Below, piece after piece: positions 36,708-44,975 of a DNA stretch of 64,000 nt. Below the pieces are notes generated by a model. It ran no database searches. It was given only the letters and a program-made list of their open reading frames with translations, and was not told the DNA's origin. Both the position numbers and the translations under genes were made by a program. The DNA comes from a virus, in the IMG/VR virus record IMGVR_UViG_3300004369_000012, positions 1-64,000 of that record. The stretch is one strand, 5' to 3'. Positions within the stretch are counted from its first letter, which is position 1, and every line of letters begins with the position of its first letter.

Positions 36708-37769
36708 ATGTTAGGTAATTATTTCTACTATGAAATTGTAAGGAAAACCGTTATTGGTTTCGGTTCCTTGTTTAATAATATTGAAGTTCGCCACAAAGCG
36801 GACAATACCGACCAGCTTTTGAGTAGGATTAAAGTTCCTATCGCATATGGTCCTATTCAAAAATTTCTAGCACGAATTGATCAGCAACCAAATTTAACTG
36901 ATGGTAGAGCAATTGCACTAACTCTGCCACGACTTGCTTTTGATATTATTAGTTATCAATATGATCCTTCAAGAAAAGCAAGTCCAATCACATCTTTTTG
37001 TGCAACAGACTCCGATGATAGTAATAAAATCAAGAAAGTTTTCTTGCCAGTACCATACAATATTTCCTTTAGACTGAGTTTTGCAACTAAGTTGCAAGAT
37101 GATGCTCTACAGATTCTTGAGCAGATTCTACCATACTTTCAACCATCCTACACGATGACCATCAACTTGATGAGTTCTATCGGACAAAAGAGAGATATTC
37201 CCGTTACACTAAACAATATTGACTTTCAAGATCAGTACGAAGGTGACTTTAGTACTAGAAGATTTATCCAATATGATTTGACTTTTACTGCCAAAACATA
37301 TTTCTACACTGAACTACCCACTGATGAATCTGGTGGTCTTATTAAGAAAGTTCAAATTGATTATCGCACCACCACACACGTTCCTGCACCAAGGGAAGTT
37401 CGTTACATCGCAGAACCTTTGGCAACAAAGGATTACAACGATGATGCTACAACAACAGTTGCCGAAGAGTTTACTGTTAAGAAGACTGCACTCAAGGTCG
37501 TAGACGCTGCAAATATTGCTGAACAATCTTATATTCAAGTTGATGAAGAGGTTATGTATGTCAAGTCTAAGTCTGGTAATACACTAACTGTTAATAGGGG
37601 CGTTTATGATAGTCCAATTCAACCACACTATGAAAACGCTGTTGTTAATCTCGTCAATAATGCTGATGCGGCGTTGATTGAACTTGGTGATGACTTTGGT
37701 TTCAGCGAAAGTACCACACTGTTCAATGATGGTAGATCCTATAGTGCTTCACAAGGGAGTGATGTATGA
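36708..37769 (+). CDS. gp15: gp15 tail completion/sheath terminator protein
   Basis: Recognised by an N terminus close to T4 gp15 (NYFYYEIVRKTVIGFGSLFN, then IKVPIAYGPIQKFLARID near residues 40-58) and by LQILEQILPYFQPSYTMTIN near 133-155, where T4 has a very similar QIVEQILPYFQP. The protein forms the hexameric ring on top of the tail that binds the neck. T4 gp15 is 272 residues; this one is 353. The extra C-terminal part contains IQVDEEVMYV followed by LTVNRGVYDS and a histidine (about 275-308), a module also seen in gp7 and other tail proteins here. The stop overlaps the gp16 start (ATGA). Confidence 0.92.
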   Translation: MLGNYFYYEIVRKTVIGFGSLFNNIEVRHKADNTDQLLSRIKVPIAYGPIQKFLARIDQQPNLTDGRAIALTLPRLAFDIISYQYDPSRKASPITSFCATDSDDSNKIKKVFLPVPYNISFRLSFATKLQDDALQILEQILPYFQPSYTMTINLMSSIGQKRDIPVTLNNIDFQDQYEGDFSTRRFIQYDLTFTAKTYFYTELPTDESGGLIKKVQIDYRTTTHVPAPREVRYIAEPLATKDYNDDATTTVAEEFTVKKTALKVVDAANIAEQSYIQVDEEVMYVKSKSGNTLTVNRGVYDSPIQPHYENAVVNLVNNADAALIELGDDFGFSESTTLFNDGRSYSASQGSDV

Positions 37770-38185
37770 GTGAAAAGTATGATGCAATCAACAAAGCATT
37801 AGATATTGATGCTGAGATTGTAGAGACCAAAAAAGAGGTGGTCAAAAAAGTCGAACGTCCTGATGATCCCCAAAAGGACTATGAGTATAGTAGAGGACAA
37901 TTGTATAACTTGATTGAAAAAGGTCAAGAAGCACTTAGTGGAATCATTGAGTTAGCACAGGAAACTGAATCTCCCAGAGCATTTGAAGTTGCTGGTCAAC
38001 TTGTTAAGTCTGTTGGTGATGTAACTGATAAGTTACTAGACCTTCAAAAGAAAATGAAAGACCTTGATGCACCCACTAAAAACGGTCCTCAGACTGTTAA
38101 TAATGCTTTGTTTGTAGGTAGTACAAAAGAATTACAAAAACTATTAAAGCAAGGTGTTCTAAATAATACTACGGATACTGAGTAA
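37766..38185 (+). CDS. gp16: terminase small subunit gp16
   Basis: A 139-residue, highly charged helical protein at the expected place between gp15 and gp17 (T4 gp16 is 164). It binds the concatemer and stimulates the gp17 motor. Visible features are the central coiled-coil-forming helices (YNLIEKGQEALSGIIELAQE, then AFEVAGQLVKSVGDVTDKLL) and the C-terminal ALFVGSTKELQKLLKQ, which matches the typical end of T4-type small terminases. It starts with ATGA overlap to gp15 and is followed three bases later by the 642-aa modular protein. Confidence 0.92.
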   Translation: MSEKYDAINKALDIDAEIVETKKEVVKKVERPDDPQKDYEYSRGQLYNLIEKGQEALSGIIELAQETESPRAFEVAGQLVKSVGDVTDKLLDLQKKMKDLDAPTKNGPQTVNNALFVGSTKELQKLLKQGVLNNTTDTE

Positions 38186-38187
38186 CC

Positions 38188-40116
38188 ATGAAGGATAAGG
38201 ATCACGAAGTGTCGATGGCCAAGACACAGGTGAAAAAATCTATTGCTAATCTTCAGAAAGTTGCAAGGGTACTTGCATCAAAAACTGATGATGACAATCT
38301 TCCTGCGTGGTTACAAGCAAAGTTGACCGACACTGAGCATAATAGTAGTGCTGCCGCCGATTATATGGGCGAAGGTAAAAAGGTGTGCGGTAAAGGTCAG
38401 TATTGGTGTAAAAAAGACGAGAAGTGCAAAAAAATCCCTGCAGGTATGCATGTCATGCCTAATGGAGACCTAATGTCAGATTCTGAGCATAGTGATGTCA
38501 GTGAAGCGAACAAAAGTGGTGATAGTTCTTTGCGTGACTGGTTTACTAAGAGTCGCTCTTCTGATGGGAAGCCTGGTTGGGTTCAACTGGGCGGTAAATA
38601 CGCAGGAAAGCCCTGTGCAAAACAACCAGGACAAAAAACAAAACCAAAGTGCGGTTCCTCAAAAATGGCAGCAAACCTAGATCCAGATGAGGAAGAAGCA
38701 GCGTTTGAACGTAAACAAAGAAAAGACAAAAATCCAGATCGTAAAGGACAGGCAATTAACGTGAAGACCGAAGAAAGAAAACCTGAAGTTGAAGCACAGG
38801 GTAGGAAAGTTGCTGGTTACGAAAAGGAAGGTAAGTATAAGGGAATCACTGATAAGTTCCGCAGGGAAAATCCTGGTTCACGCCAATCCAAGAAGGATCG
38901 TGGTGCAAAACCTTCCGAAGGTGAACGTCAAGCAGCACAAAGATCGACAATGAATAGACTTCAGGCAAAGTATGGTAGAACTACCAAACAGAAGCGTGAA
39001 GCTGAAATCATGGCAAAGCACACTTCTACACGTGATCATTTTGAACCTCAGGGTGAACAGATTGATGAACTTGCTCCACTAGCAGGTCTTGCTATTAGGG
39101 CAGGTCTTGCTGCTGGTACTGCGCTTGCAGGTAAAGCAGTCTATGATAAGGCAAAGGGTGTTGCTAATAAAATTAAAGATCAAAATCAGCAAAAATCTGA
39201 TGCCATTAAAAATATTCTAAGAAACTCTTATGATGCTAGTGGCGAAGTAGTTACTGAAGCAGGCAAGAAGTGCTGGAAGGGTTATAAGAAAGTTGGCACA
39301 CAAAAACTTTTTGGTAAGACTTATAATCGCTGCGAAAAAGAAAATTATAATTACTCCAACTGGAGAGATGATTTTGAACCAACCGTAATTCAATCAGTTG
39401 ATCTGATTAAAGCAGAACCTCTGGTTAGTGAGGAGGAGAAAAAGAAGAAGGATGCTTGCTATCACAAAGTCAAGTCTCGTTACTCTATTTGGCCCTCTGC
39501 TTATGCATCGGGTGCTCTAGTTAAGTGTCGCAAGGTTGGTGCTAAGAACTGGGGCAATTCTAAACAAGAAGAGTACGTAGCAGAAGTAGCACCAAAGGGT
39601 GATAAGTATGAAAGAATGATCAAGTATATCAAAAGAAATTATGCTAAAGATGGCAAACTAACTGATCGTGAGCGTTCTATTGCATATGCTACTGCATGGA
39701 AGCAGAAGGGTAGAGAGGAGCAAATTGCACCCAAAGGAGTTCCTGCTATTAGAGGTATTAGTGGTAAAAAACTTATGTCTGCACCTTTAGATCTTCGCAC
39801 TCCCGCTGAAAAAATGCAGAGTGTAAAAGATCAAGCAAGAAGGAGGTTTGGAGAAGGTGTACAAGAAGCATCAGCAGCATGGACCAGAAAGGCAGGAAAG
39901 GATCCCAGCGGAGGACTTAACGAGAAGGGTAGAAAGTCCTATGAGGATGAGAATCCAGGAAGCGATCTTAAGAGACCTTCAAAGAAAGTTGGGAACAAGC
40001 GTAGAGCGTCTTTTTGTGCGCGAATGAGGGGCATGAAAATTCAACTAACTAGTAAGAAGACTGCTAATGATCCTAATAGCAGGATCAACAAATCACTAAG
40101 AGCCTGGAACTGTTAA
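38188..40116 (+). CDS. modular basic, cysteine-bearing protein between terminase subunits (642 aa)
   Basis: A 642-residue, Lys-rich protein made of several short modules joined by charged linkers. Module 1, near 64-85, has VCGKGQYWCKKDEKCKKIPA. Module 2, near 103-160, has SSLRDWFTKSRSSDGKPGWV and two cysteines, resembling DUF5872. Module 3, about 359-384, is a KCWKGYKK...YNRCEK pair. Module 4, about 420-458, has CYHKVKSRYSIWPSAYASGA followed by KCRKVG. Module 5, near 471-510, is helical (YERMIKYIKRNYAKDGKLTD). Module 6, about 575-642, has RRASFCARMRGMKIQLTSKK and an ...AWNC end, resembling DUF6321. A hydrophobic Ala/Gly segment lies near 303-325. From memory, similar modules occur in marine phages and giant viruses, without known function. 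DNA binding or packaging with the genome is my inference. Confidence 0.75.
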   Translation: MKDKDHEVSMAKTQVKKSIANLQKVARVLASKTDDDNLPAWLQAKLTDTEHNSSAAADYMGEGKKVCGKGQYWCKKDEKCKKIPAGMHVMPNGDLMSDSEHSDVSEANKSGDSSLRDWFTKSRSSDGKPGWVQLGGKYAGKPCAKQPGQKTKPKCGSSKMAANLDPDEEEAAFERKQRKDKNPDRKGQAINVKTEERKPEVEAQGRKVAGYEKEGKYKGITDKFRRENPGSRQSKKDRGAKPSEGERQAAQRSTMNRLQAKYGRTTKQKREAEIMAKHTSTRDHFEPQGEQIDELAPLAGLAIRAGLAAGTALAGKAVYDKAKGVANKIKDQNQQKSDAIKNILRNSYDASGEVVTEAGKKCWKGYKKVGTQKLFGKTYNRCEKENYNYSNWRDDFEPTVIQSVDLIKAEPLVSEEEKKKKDACYHKVKSRYSIWPSAYASGALVKCRKVGAKNWGNSKQEEYVAEVAPKGDKYERMIKYIKRNYAKDGKLTDRERSIAYATAWKQKGREEQIAPKGVPAIRGISGKKLMSAPLDLRTPAEKMQSVKDQARRRFGEGVQEASAAWTRKAGKDPSGGLNEKGRKSYEDENPGSDLKRPSKKVGNKRRASFCARMRGMKIQLTSKKTANDPNSRINKSLRAWNC

Positions 40117-40123
40117 TTAAATT

Positions 40124-41839
40124 ATGTCTGATAATGTATACCTTGGCAACCCGAATCTAAAAAAAGCAAATACTGCGATTGAATTTACACAAGAGCAAAT
40201 TATTGAGTTTATCAAGTGTAAAGAAGATCCTGTCTATTTTGCAAAAAACTATATTCAAATCGTCTCTCTGGATGCGGGTCTTGTACCTTTTGAAATGTAT
40301 AAGTTCCAAGAGAAACTTATTAAAAGATTCCACAACAATCGATTTAATATCTGTAAAATGCCACGACAGACTGGTAAGTCTACCACATGCGTGTCATATT
40401 TGCTACACTATGCAATTTTTAATGACAACGTAAATATTGCTATTCTAGCAAACAAAGCATCCACTGCAAGAGACCTGCTTGGAAGGTTACAACTTGCTTA
40501 CGAGAACTTGCCAAAATGGATGCAACAAGGTATCCTAGTATGGAATAAAGGTAGTGTCGAACTCGAAAATGGATCAAAGATTCTTGCAGCGTCTACATCT
40601 GCATCTGCTGTCCGAGGCGGATCCTATAATATCATCTTTCTTGACGAGTTCGCCTTTATCCCGAATCACATTGCTGACTCGTTTTTTGCCTCTGTTTATC
40701 CTACTATCTCTTCTGGTAAAAGCACAAAGGTCATCATAGTCTCAACGCCTCATGGCATGAACCACTTCTACAGGATGTGGCACAATGCTGAGCGGGGCAA
40801 AAATGAGTATGTACCTACAGAGGTACATTGGTCAGAAGTACCTGGTAGAAATAAAAAGTGGAAAGAGCAAACCATTGCCAACACTAGCGAAGAACAGTTC
40901 AAAGTTGAGTTTGAATGTGAATTCCTAGGGTCTGTTGATACTCTAATTAGCAGTAGTAAACTTAAGACATTAGTTTTTGAAGAACCTGTTCGTAGAAACA
41001 AGGGTATGGATATTTTTGTCCCTCCCGCACCAGAAAATAATTATCTGATCACCGCTGACGTTGCAAGAGGTATCGGTAAAGACTATTCTGCATTTATCGT
41101 ATTTGATATTACTCAATTTCCATATAAAGTTGTAGCAAAGTATAGAAATAATGAAATAAAACCGATGCTATTCCCATCGGTCATCCAAGAAATTGCCGTG
41201 GCATATAACAACGCCTATGTACTATGCGAAGTCAATGATATTGGTGACCAGGTTGCTAGTATTCTACACTTTGATTTGGAATATGACAACATTCTGATGT
41301 GTGCGATGCGTGGTCGTGCTGGTCAGATTGTTGGTTCTGGGTTCTCAGGTAAGAAATCTCAACTTGGTGTCCGAATGACATCGGCAGTTAAAAAGTTGGG
41401 GTGTTCTAACCTAAAAACTTTAGTTGAGGATGATAAGTTATTGGTTTGTGACTATGACATCATTAGCGAACTAACAACTTTTATTCAAAGGAAGCAATCC
41501 TTTGAGGCAGAAGAGGGGTGTAATGATGACTTGGCAATGTGCCTTGTCATATTCTCTTGGTTGGTTGCACAAGATTACTTCAAAGAAATGACGGACAATG
41601 ATGTTCGTAAAAGAATTTATGAAGAGCAAAAGAATCAAATCGAACAAGATATGGCACCATTTGGATTTGTTTCAGATGGTTTGAGTGATATTGAAGGTGA
41701 AGTTGATTCTGTAGGTGACGTGTGGGTAATTGCTGATAAAAAGCAACGAGATTCTTGGTATGGCGAACCATCAATGCCAGATGGTGGATGGAATGTTGAT
41801 GAATATGGTGATAGATCATTTATGTGGGATTATAGATGA
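40124..41839 (+). CDS. gp17: terminase large subunit gp17
   Basis: The DNA-packaging motor ATPase and headful nuclease, 571 residues (T4 gp17 is 610). The N-terminal ATPase has Walker A RQTGKST at 81-87 and Walker B IIFLDEFAF at about 170-178 (D174, E175), with a coupling motif VSTPHGMNHFYRMW near 206-222. The C-terminal RNase H-like nuclease shows its acidic residues in ITADVARGIGKDYSAF (near 311-325), CEVNDIGDQVA (near 367-377) and CNDDLAMCLVIF (near 466-476). The gene is complete. It is separated from gp16 by the modular protein, unlike in T4, where 16 and 17 adjoin. Its stop overlaps the start of the small zinc protein. Confidence 0.97.
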   Translation: MSDNVYLGNPNLKKANTAIEFTQEQIIEFIKCKEDPVYFAKNYIQIVSLDAGLVPFEMYKFQEKLIKRFHNNRFNICKMPRQTGKSTTCVSYLLHYAIFNDNVNIAILANKASTARDLLGRLQLAYENLPKWMQQGILVWNKGSVELENGSKILAASTSASAVRGGSYNIIFLDEFAFIPNHIADSFFASVYPTISSGKSTKVIIVSTPHGMNHFYRMWHNAERGKNEYVPTEVHWSEVPGRNKKWKEQTIANTSEEQFKVEFECEFLGSVDTLISSSKLKTLVFEEPVRRNKGMDIFVPPAPENNYLITADVARGIGKDYSAFIVFDITQFPYKVVAKYRNNEIKPMLFPSVIQEIAVAYNNAYVLCEVNDIGDQVASILHFDLEYDNILMCAMRGRAGQIVGSGFSGKKSQLGVRMTSAVKKLGCSNLKTLVEDDKLLVCDYDIISELTTFIQRKQSFEAEEGCNDDLAMCLVIFSWLVAQDYFKEMTDNDVRKRIYEEQKNQIEQDMAPFGFVSDGLSDIEGEVDSVGDVWVIADKKQRDSWYGEPSMPDGGWNVDEYGDRSFMWDYR

Positions 41840-42051
41840 TGGAAGAAGATTTTCAATTTGATAGTCTATTTCTATCAGAAAGAAAATGTAAAACTTGTGG
41901 TTTAGTAAAGGACCTAATGAGTGAATTCTATGCCACTCATAGGCACAGTTCTAATGCATACTCATCTGAATGTAAACAGTGTGCTATTAAAAGAGCATCA
42001 AAAAATAGAAAAAAACGCATAAGAAATATTTCTGACTATCCAGACTGGTAA
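41836..42051 (+). CDS. small zinc-ribbon-like protein (71 aa)
   Basis: A 71-residue protein with two CxxC pairs, C18-KT-C21 and C46-KQ-C49, 24 residues apart, which could hold one zinc ion. The C-terminal part is strongly basic (RASKNRKKRIRN). This KxCxxCGxxK...FY...CKxC layout is common in small phage zinc ribbons and in the zinc part of HNH endonucleases, but no HNH catalytic motif is present. It overlaps the gp17 stop by four bases (ATGA), so it may be co-translated with the terminase; a second ATG at 41839 is also possible. A role in DNA binding during packaging is an inference. Confidence 0.7.
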   Translation: MMEEDFQFDSLFLSERKCKTCGLVKDLMSEFYATHRHSSNAYSSECKQCAIKRASKNRKKRIRNISDYPDW

Positions 42052-42089
42052 ATGTTTTCCCGTGATTTCCCTCTGAAGCACTCGTAATT

Positions 42090-42097
42090 TATAAATA
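42090..42097 (+). promoter_or_regulatory. T4-like late promoter box (TATAAATA)
   Basis: An exact T4 consensus TATAAATA lies 36 bases before the gp18 ATG at 42134. With initiation about ten bases downstream, an upstream ATG at 42110 would have almost no leader. Confidence 0.85.
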
Positions 42098-42133
42098 TTT
42101 CTAGATTACATGAGTACCTATAGAGGAGTCCAA

Positions 42134-44293
42134 ATGGCGCTTGGATTAGCATCCCCAGGGATTAAAGTAAGAGAGGTTGATCTTACTAGAGGTGGTATCA
42201 ATGCGGGGACTAACGTCACTGCAGGTATTAGCGCACCATATCAGAAAGGACCTGTAGAGGAAATTACTAGAGTTACTTCGGAAGCAGAACTTGTAGATAA
42301 TTTCGGTAAACCAGGTCTAGGAACTACCGATTACCATTATGAATCGTGGTATGCAGGTTCTAATTTCCTGTCTTATGGTGGTCAACTAGATGTTGTTCGT
42401 TGTGATGGTGCAAACCTGAAGAACGCTAACGCTGGTGTTGGTATTGCATCGACTACAACCCTCAAGATTAAGAACTATTCTGATTATCAGAATACTCACA
42501 GCAACGCTACAAATTTCTACTGGGCGGCAAAGAACCCAGGATCTTGGGCAAACGATCTCAGAGTTGCAGTTATTGATAACTTTGCTGATCAGGAACTAAC
42601 TGTTGTTGATAGCACAAACCTAAGAGTTGGTTATGGTGTTTCTCAAGAACTTTCTGGAGTAACAATTGGTATTGGTACTACAGCAGCAGCAACTGGATTC
42701 CTAGATGGTATTATTTCTGGTATTTCTTCTACCAAGATTTATGTCAAGGTTCTAAGAACATTGGTTGGTATAAGCAGAACCGATGTTACTTATCAAGAAA
42801 ACGGTTTGCACGCATTTAAAGTTGGCGTCACTTCCTTCTTCGATAATAGTTCTGCACTAGTCTCTGGTGTTGGTACAGTCACAGCAATTTCTGATTGGTA
42901 TAACAATCAGAATGTTACAACTTCTGTTGCCGAAGGTGGTGATGATGCAACCACAATTAAGTGGAGAGCAGTTCTACCCAAACCACAATCCAATGCATAT
43001 GTAACTGATCGTGGTGGCAGAAATGATGCTCTAAACATCGCTATCATTGATAACTCTGGTTCTGTATCTGGTCAACCTGGTACTATTCTAGAGACCTTTG
43101 GTAACCTATCTAAGGCAGAAGACGCTAAAGTTTCTGCTGCTGAGAATGTTTACTATAAGGATATTCTCGCAGATAACTCTCAATATATCTACGCTGGTAC
43201 ATCTCCTGCGGTTTGGGATAGTTATCATGGCACTGAGGCGGTTCCTGGTGGTTTCAATACTGGTTTTAGTACTTCCACCTCTGGTTCCTGGGGTCAAGAT
43301 TCTCCCCGCATCTTTGATTCTGTTGGTAACCAAACCTACACCTTGATGTATGGTAAAGATTACAGCGGCACCAACAACGAAGGTCAGTATAAAGCAGAAC
43401 TTGGCAACCTAATTAATGGTTATGCCATGTTTGAAGATCCTAATGAGTCTGACATTAGATTCCTTCTACAAGGTGGCGGTTCTCTATCTAAGGAAGAGGA
43501 GCAAGCAAAAGCACAAAAACTGATCAACATTGCTGAGAACAGAAAGGACTGTGTTGCATTTATCTCCCCCAGCAGAGATGCTCTGGTTGGTAAGACTCTT
43601 GCACAGCAATTGACTAACACACTTTCTTTCCATGCTCCACTAGCATCTTCCTCTTATGCAGTTCTAGATTCTGGTTATCAGTACGTCTATGATCGCTGGA
43701 ATAAGCAGTTTATCTACATGCCAACCAGTAATGATGTTGCTGGTCTCTGCGTAAGAACTGACCTCAACCAGTTCCCCTGGTTCTCTCCTGCTGGTACTGC
43801 TAGAGGTACGCTTCTTAACACAATCAAACTGGCATACAACCCCAGTCAGGCAGATAGAGATAGACTCTATTCTAACAGAATTAATGCTATCACTGCGGTT
43901 CCTGGTTCTGGTATTGTATTGTTTGGTGACAAGACTGCACTTGCATATCAGTCCGCATTTGACAGAATCAACGTTCGCCGCCTGTTCATTACGATCGAGA
44001 AGGCAATCGAGTCTGCTGGTCGCGATCAACTCTTTGAATTCAACGATGCTGGCACAAGAGCAAACTTTGTAAATATCGTTGAACCTTACCTCCGTGATGT
44101 TCAAGCAAAGAGAGGCATTACAGATTTCCGACTGATCTGTGATGAGTCTAATAATACCCCCGATGTTATCGACAGAAATGAGTTTGTCGCAGACATCTAT
44201 GTGAAACCTGCACGTTCGATCAACTTCGTTGGTCTGACATTTGTTGCTACGAGAACTGGGGTCTCGTTTGAAGAAGTAATCGGCAACGTTTGA
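42134..44293 (+). CDS. gp18: tail sheath protein gp18
   Basis: The contractile sheath subunit, 719 residues from the chosen start (T4 gp18 is 659). The opening MALGLASPGIKVREVDLTRG is the usual cyanophage gp18 N terminus, and GAGGAG at 42123-42128 is well spaced for this ATG; an in-frame ATG at 42110 adds eight residues but lies too near the promoter. The C-terminal sheath core is conserved in pattern: QFPWFSPAGTARGTLLNTIK near residue 555, LYSNRINAITAVPGSGIVLF near 585-605, then NVRRLFITIEKAIESAGRD. The middle part is variable, as usual for surface-exposed sheath domains. Confidence 0.96.
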   Translation: MALGLASPGIKVREVDLTRGGINAGTNVTAGISAPYQKGPVEEITRVTSEAELVDNFGKPGLGTTDYHYESWYAGSNFLSYGGQLDVVRCDGANLKNANAGVGIASTTTLKIKNYSDYQNTHSNATNFYWAAKNPGSWANDLRVAVIDNFADQELTVVDSTNLRVGYGVSQELSGVTIGIGTTAAATGFLDGIISGISSTKIYVKVLRTLVGISRTDVTYQENGLHAFKVGVTSFFDNSSALVSGVGTVTAISDWYNNQNVTTSVAEGGDDATTIKWRAVLPKPQSNAYVTDRGGRNDALNIAIIDNSGSVSGQPGTILETFGNLSKAEDAKVSAAENVYYKDILADNSQYIYAGTSPAVWDSYHGTEAVPGGFNTGFSTSTSGSWGQDSPRIFDSVGNQTYTLMYGKDYSGTNNEGQYKAELGNLINGYAMFEDPNESDIRFLLQGGGSLSKEEEQAKAQKLINIAENRKDCVAFISPSRDALVGKTLAQQLTNTLSFHAPLASSSYAVLDSGYQYVYDRWNKQFIYMPTSNDVAGLCVRTDLNQFPWFSPAGTARGTLLNTIKLAYNPSQADRDRLYSNRINAITAVPGSGIVLFGDKTALAYQSAFDRINVRRLFITIEKAIESAGRDQLFEFNDAGTRANFVNIVEPYLRDVQAKRGITDFRLICDESNNTPDVIDRNEFVADIYVKPARSINFVGLTFVATRTGVSFEEVIGNV

Positions 44294-44313
44294 TCTAAGG
44301 AGGAACCCAACTA

Positions 44314-44937
44314 ATGGCACTACAAAACACGCAACAAATTTTAAGCAGCGCAAGAACTATTGATTCCTTCAAGAACAGGTTGACTCAGGGCGGCGCTCGC
44401 CCCAACCTGTTCGAGGTTGAACTCAATTTCCCTGCGGCAATTCCTGGTCTTGACGAGATCAAGAAAGATACTTCTTATAGAATGATGATTAAGGCAGCAC
44501 AGTTGCCTGCATCTAACCTGGTTAGCATCCCCGTTGCTTTCCGTGGTCGTCAGTTGAAAGTTTCTGGTGACAGAACTTTTGATCCCTGGCAGATTCAAGT
44601 CGTCAACGATGGTGACTTCAAAATTCGTGAAGCATTTGAAAAGTGGGCAAACTACATTGTTAAAGTTTCTGATGGTTCGGGTACTGTAAACCCCGCTGAC
44701 TATCAGGTTGACTGGGTTGTTCATCAATTGGGTAGAGCACCCTTTACTGATGATGCAGTAAATAATAATGAAATCCCCAAACTGAGATCTTATAAATTCT
44801 CTGGTTGCTGGCCTTCCACCGTTGGTGCTATTGATCTAAGTTATGAAAGTGTTGATACAATTGAAGAATTCCCTGTAACTCTAGAAGTTCAATATTGGGA
44901 AGCATTCAATGCAAATCAGCAGGATTCTGTGGTCTGA
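44314..44937 (+). CDS. gp19: tail tube protein gp19
   Basis: The tail tube subunit through which DNA passes, 207 residues (T4 gp19 is 163). A strong ribosome binding site (AAGGAGG, 44298-44304) precedes the ATG. The central part has the tube beta-sandwich pattern with LPASNLVSIPVAFRGRQLKV near residues 67-87, DRTFDPWQIQVVNDGDFKIR near 91-110 and FEKWANYIV. The C-terminal part carries FSGCWPSTVGAIDLSYESVD, the usual gp19 ending. Placement directly after gp18 and before gp20 agrees with T4. Confidence 0.95.
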   Translation: MALQNTQQILSSARTIDSFKNRLTQGGARPNLFEVELNFPAAIPGLDEIKKDTSYRMMIKAAQLPASNLVSIPVAFRGRQLKVSGDRTFDPWQIQVVNDGDFKIREAFEKWANYIVKVSDGSGTVNPADYQVDWVVHQLGRAPFTDDAVNNNEIPKLRSYKFSGCWPSTVGAIDLSYESVDTIEEFPVTLEVQYWEAFNANQQDSVV

Positions 44938-44944
44938 TAAATAG
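44937..44944 (+). promoter_or_regulatory. T4-like late promoter box (ATAAATAG)
   Basis: ATAAATAG overlaps the gp19 TGA stop and lies 31 bases before the portal ATG. Confidence 0.7.
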
Positions 44945-44975
44945 ATCATAAGCAAACATCAGAGTCCATTAGACT

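Noticed and set aside
40124-41839. Possible intron or homing endonuclease insertion in gp17 or the neighbouring zinc protein
   Set aside because: gp17 is continuous with all motifs in order, and the zinc protein has CxxC pairs only, without an HNH or GIY-YIG catalytic motif.
42110-42133. Upstream ATG extending gp18 by eight residues
   Set aside because: It lies only about 13 bases past the TATAAATA box and has no ribosome binding site, while GAGGAG fits the ATG at 42134 and the family N terminus starts there.
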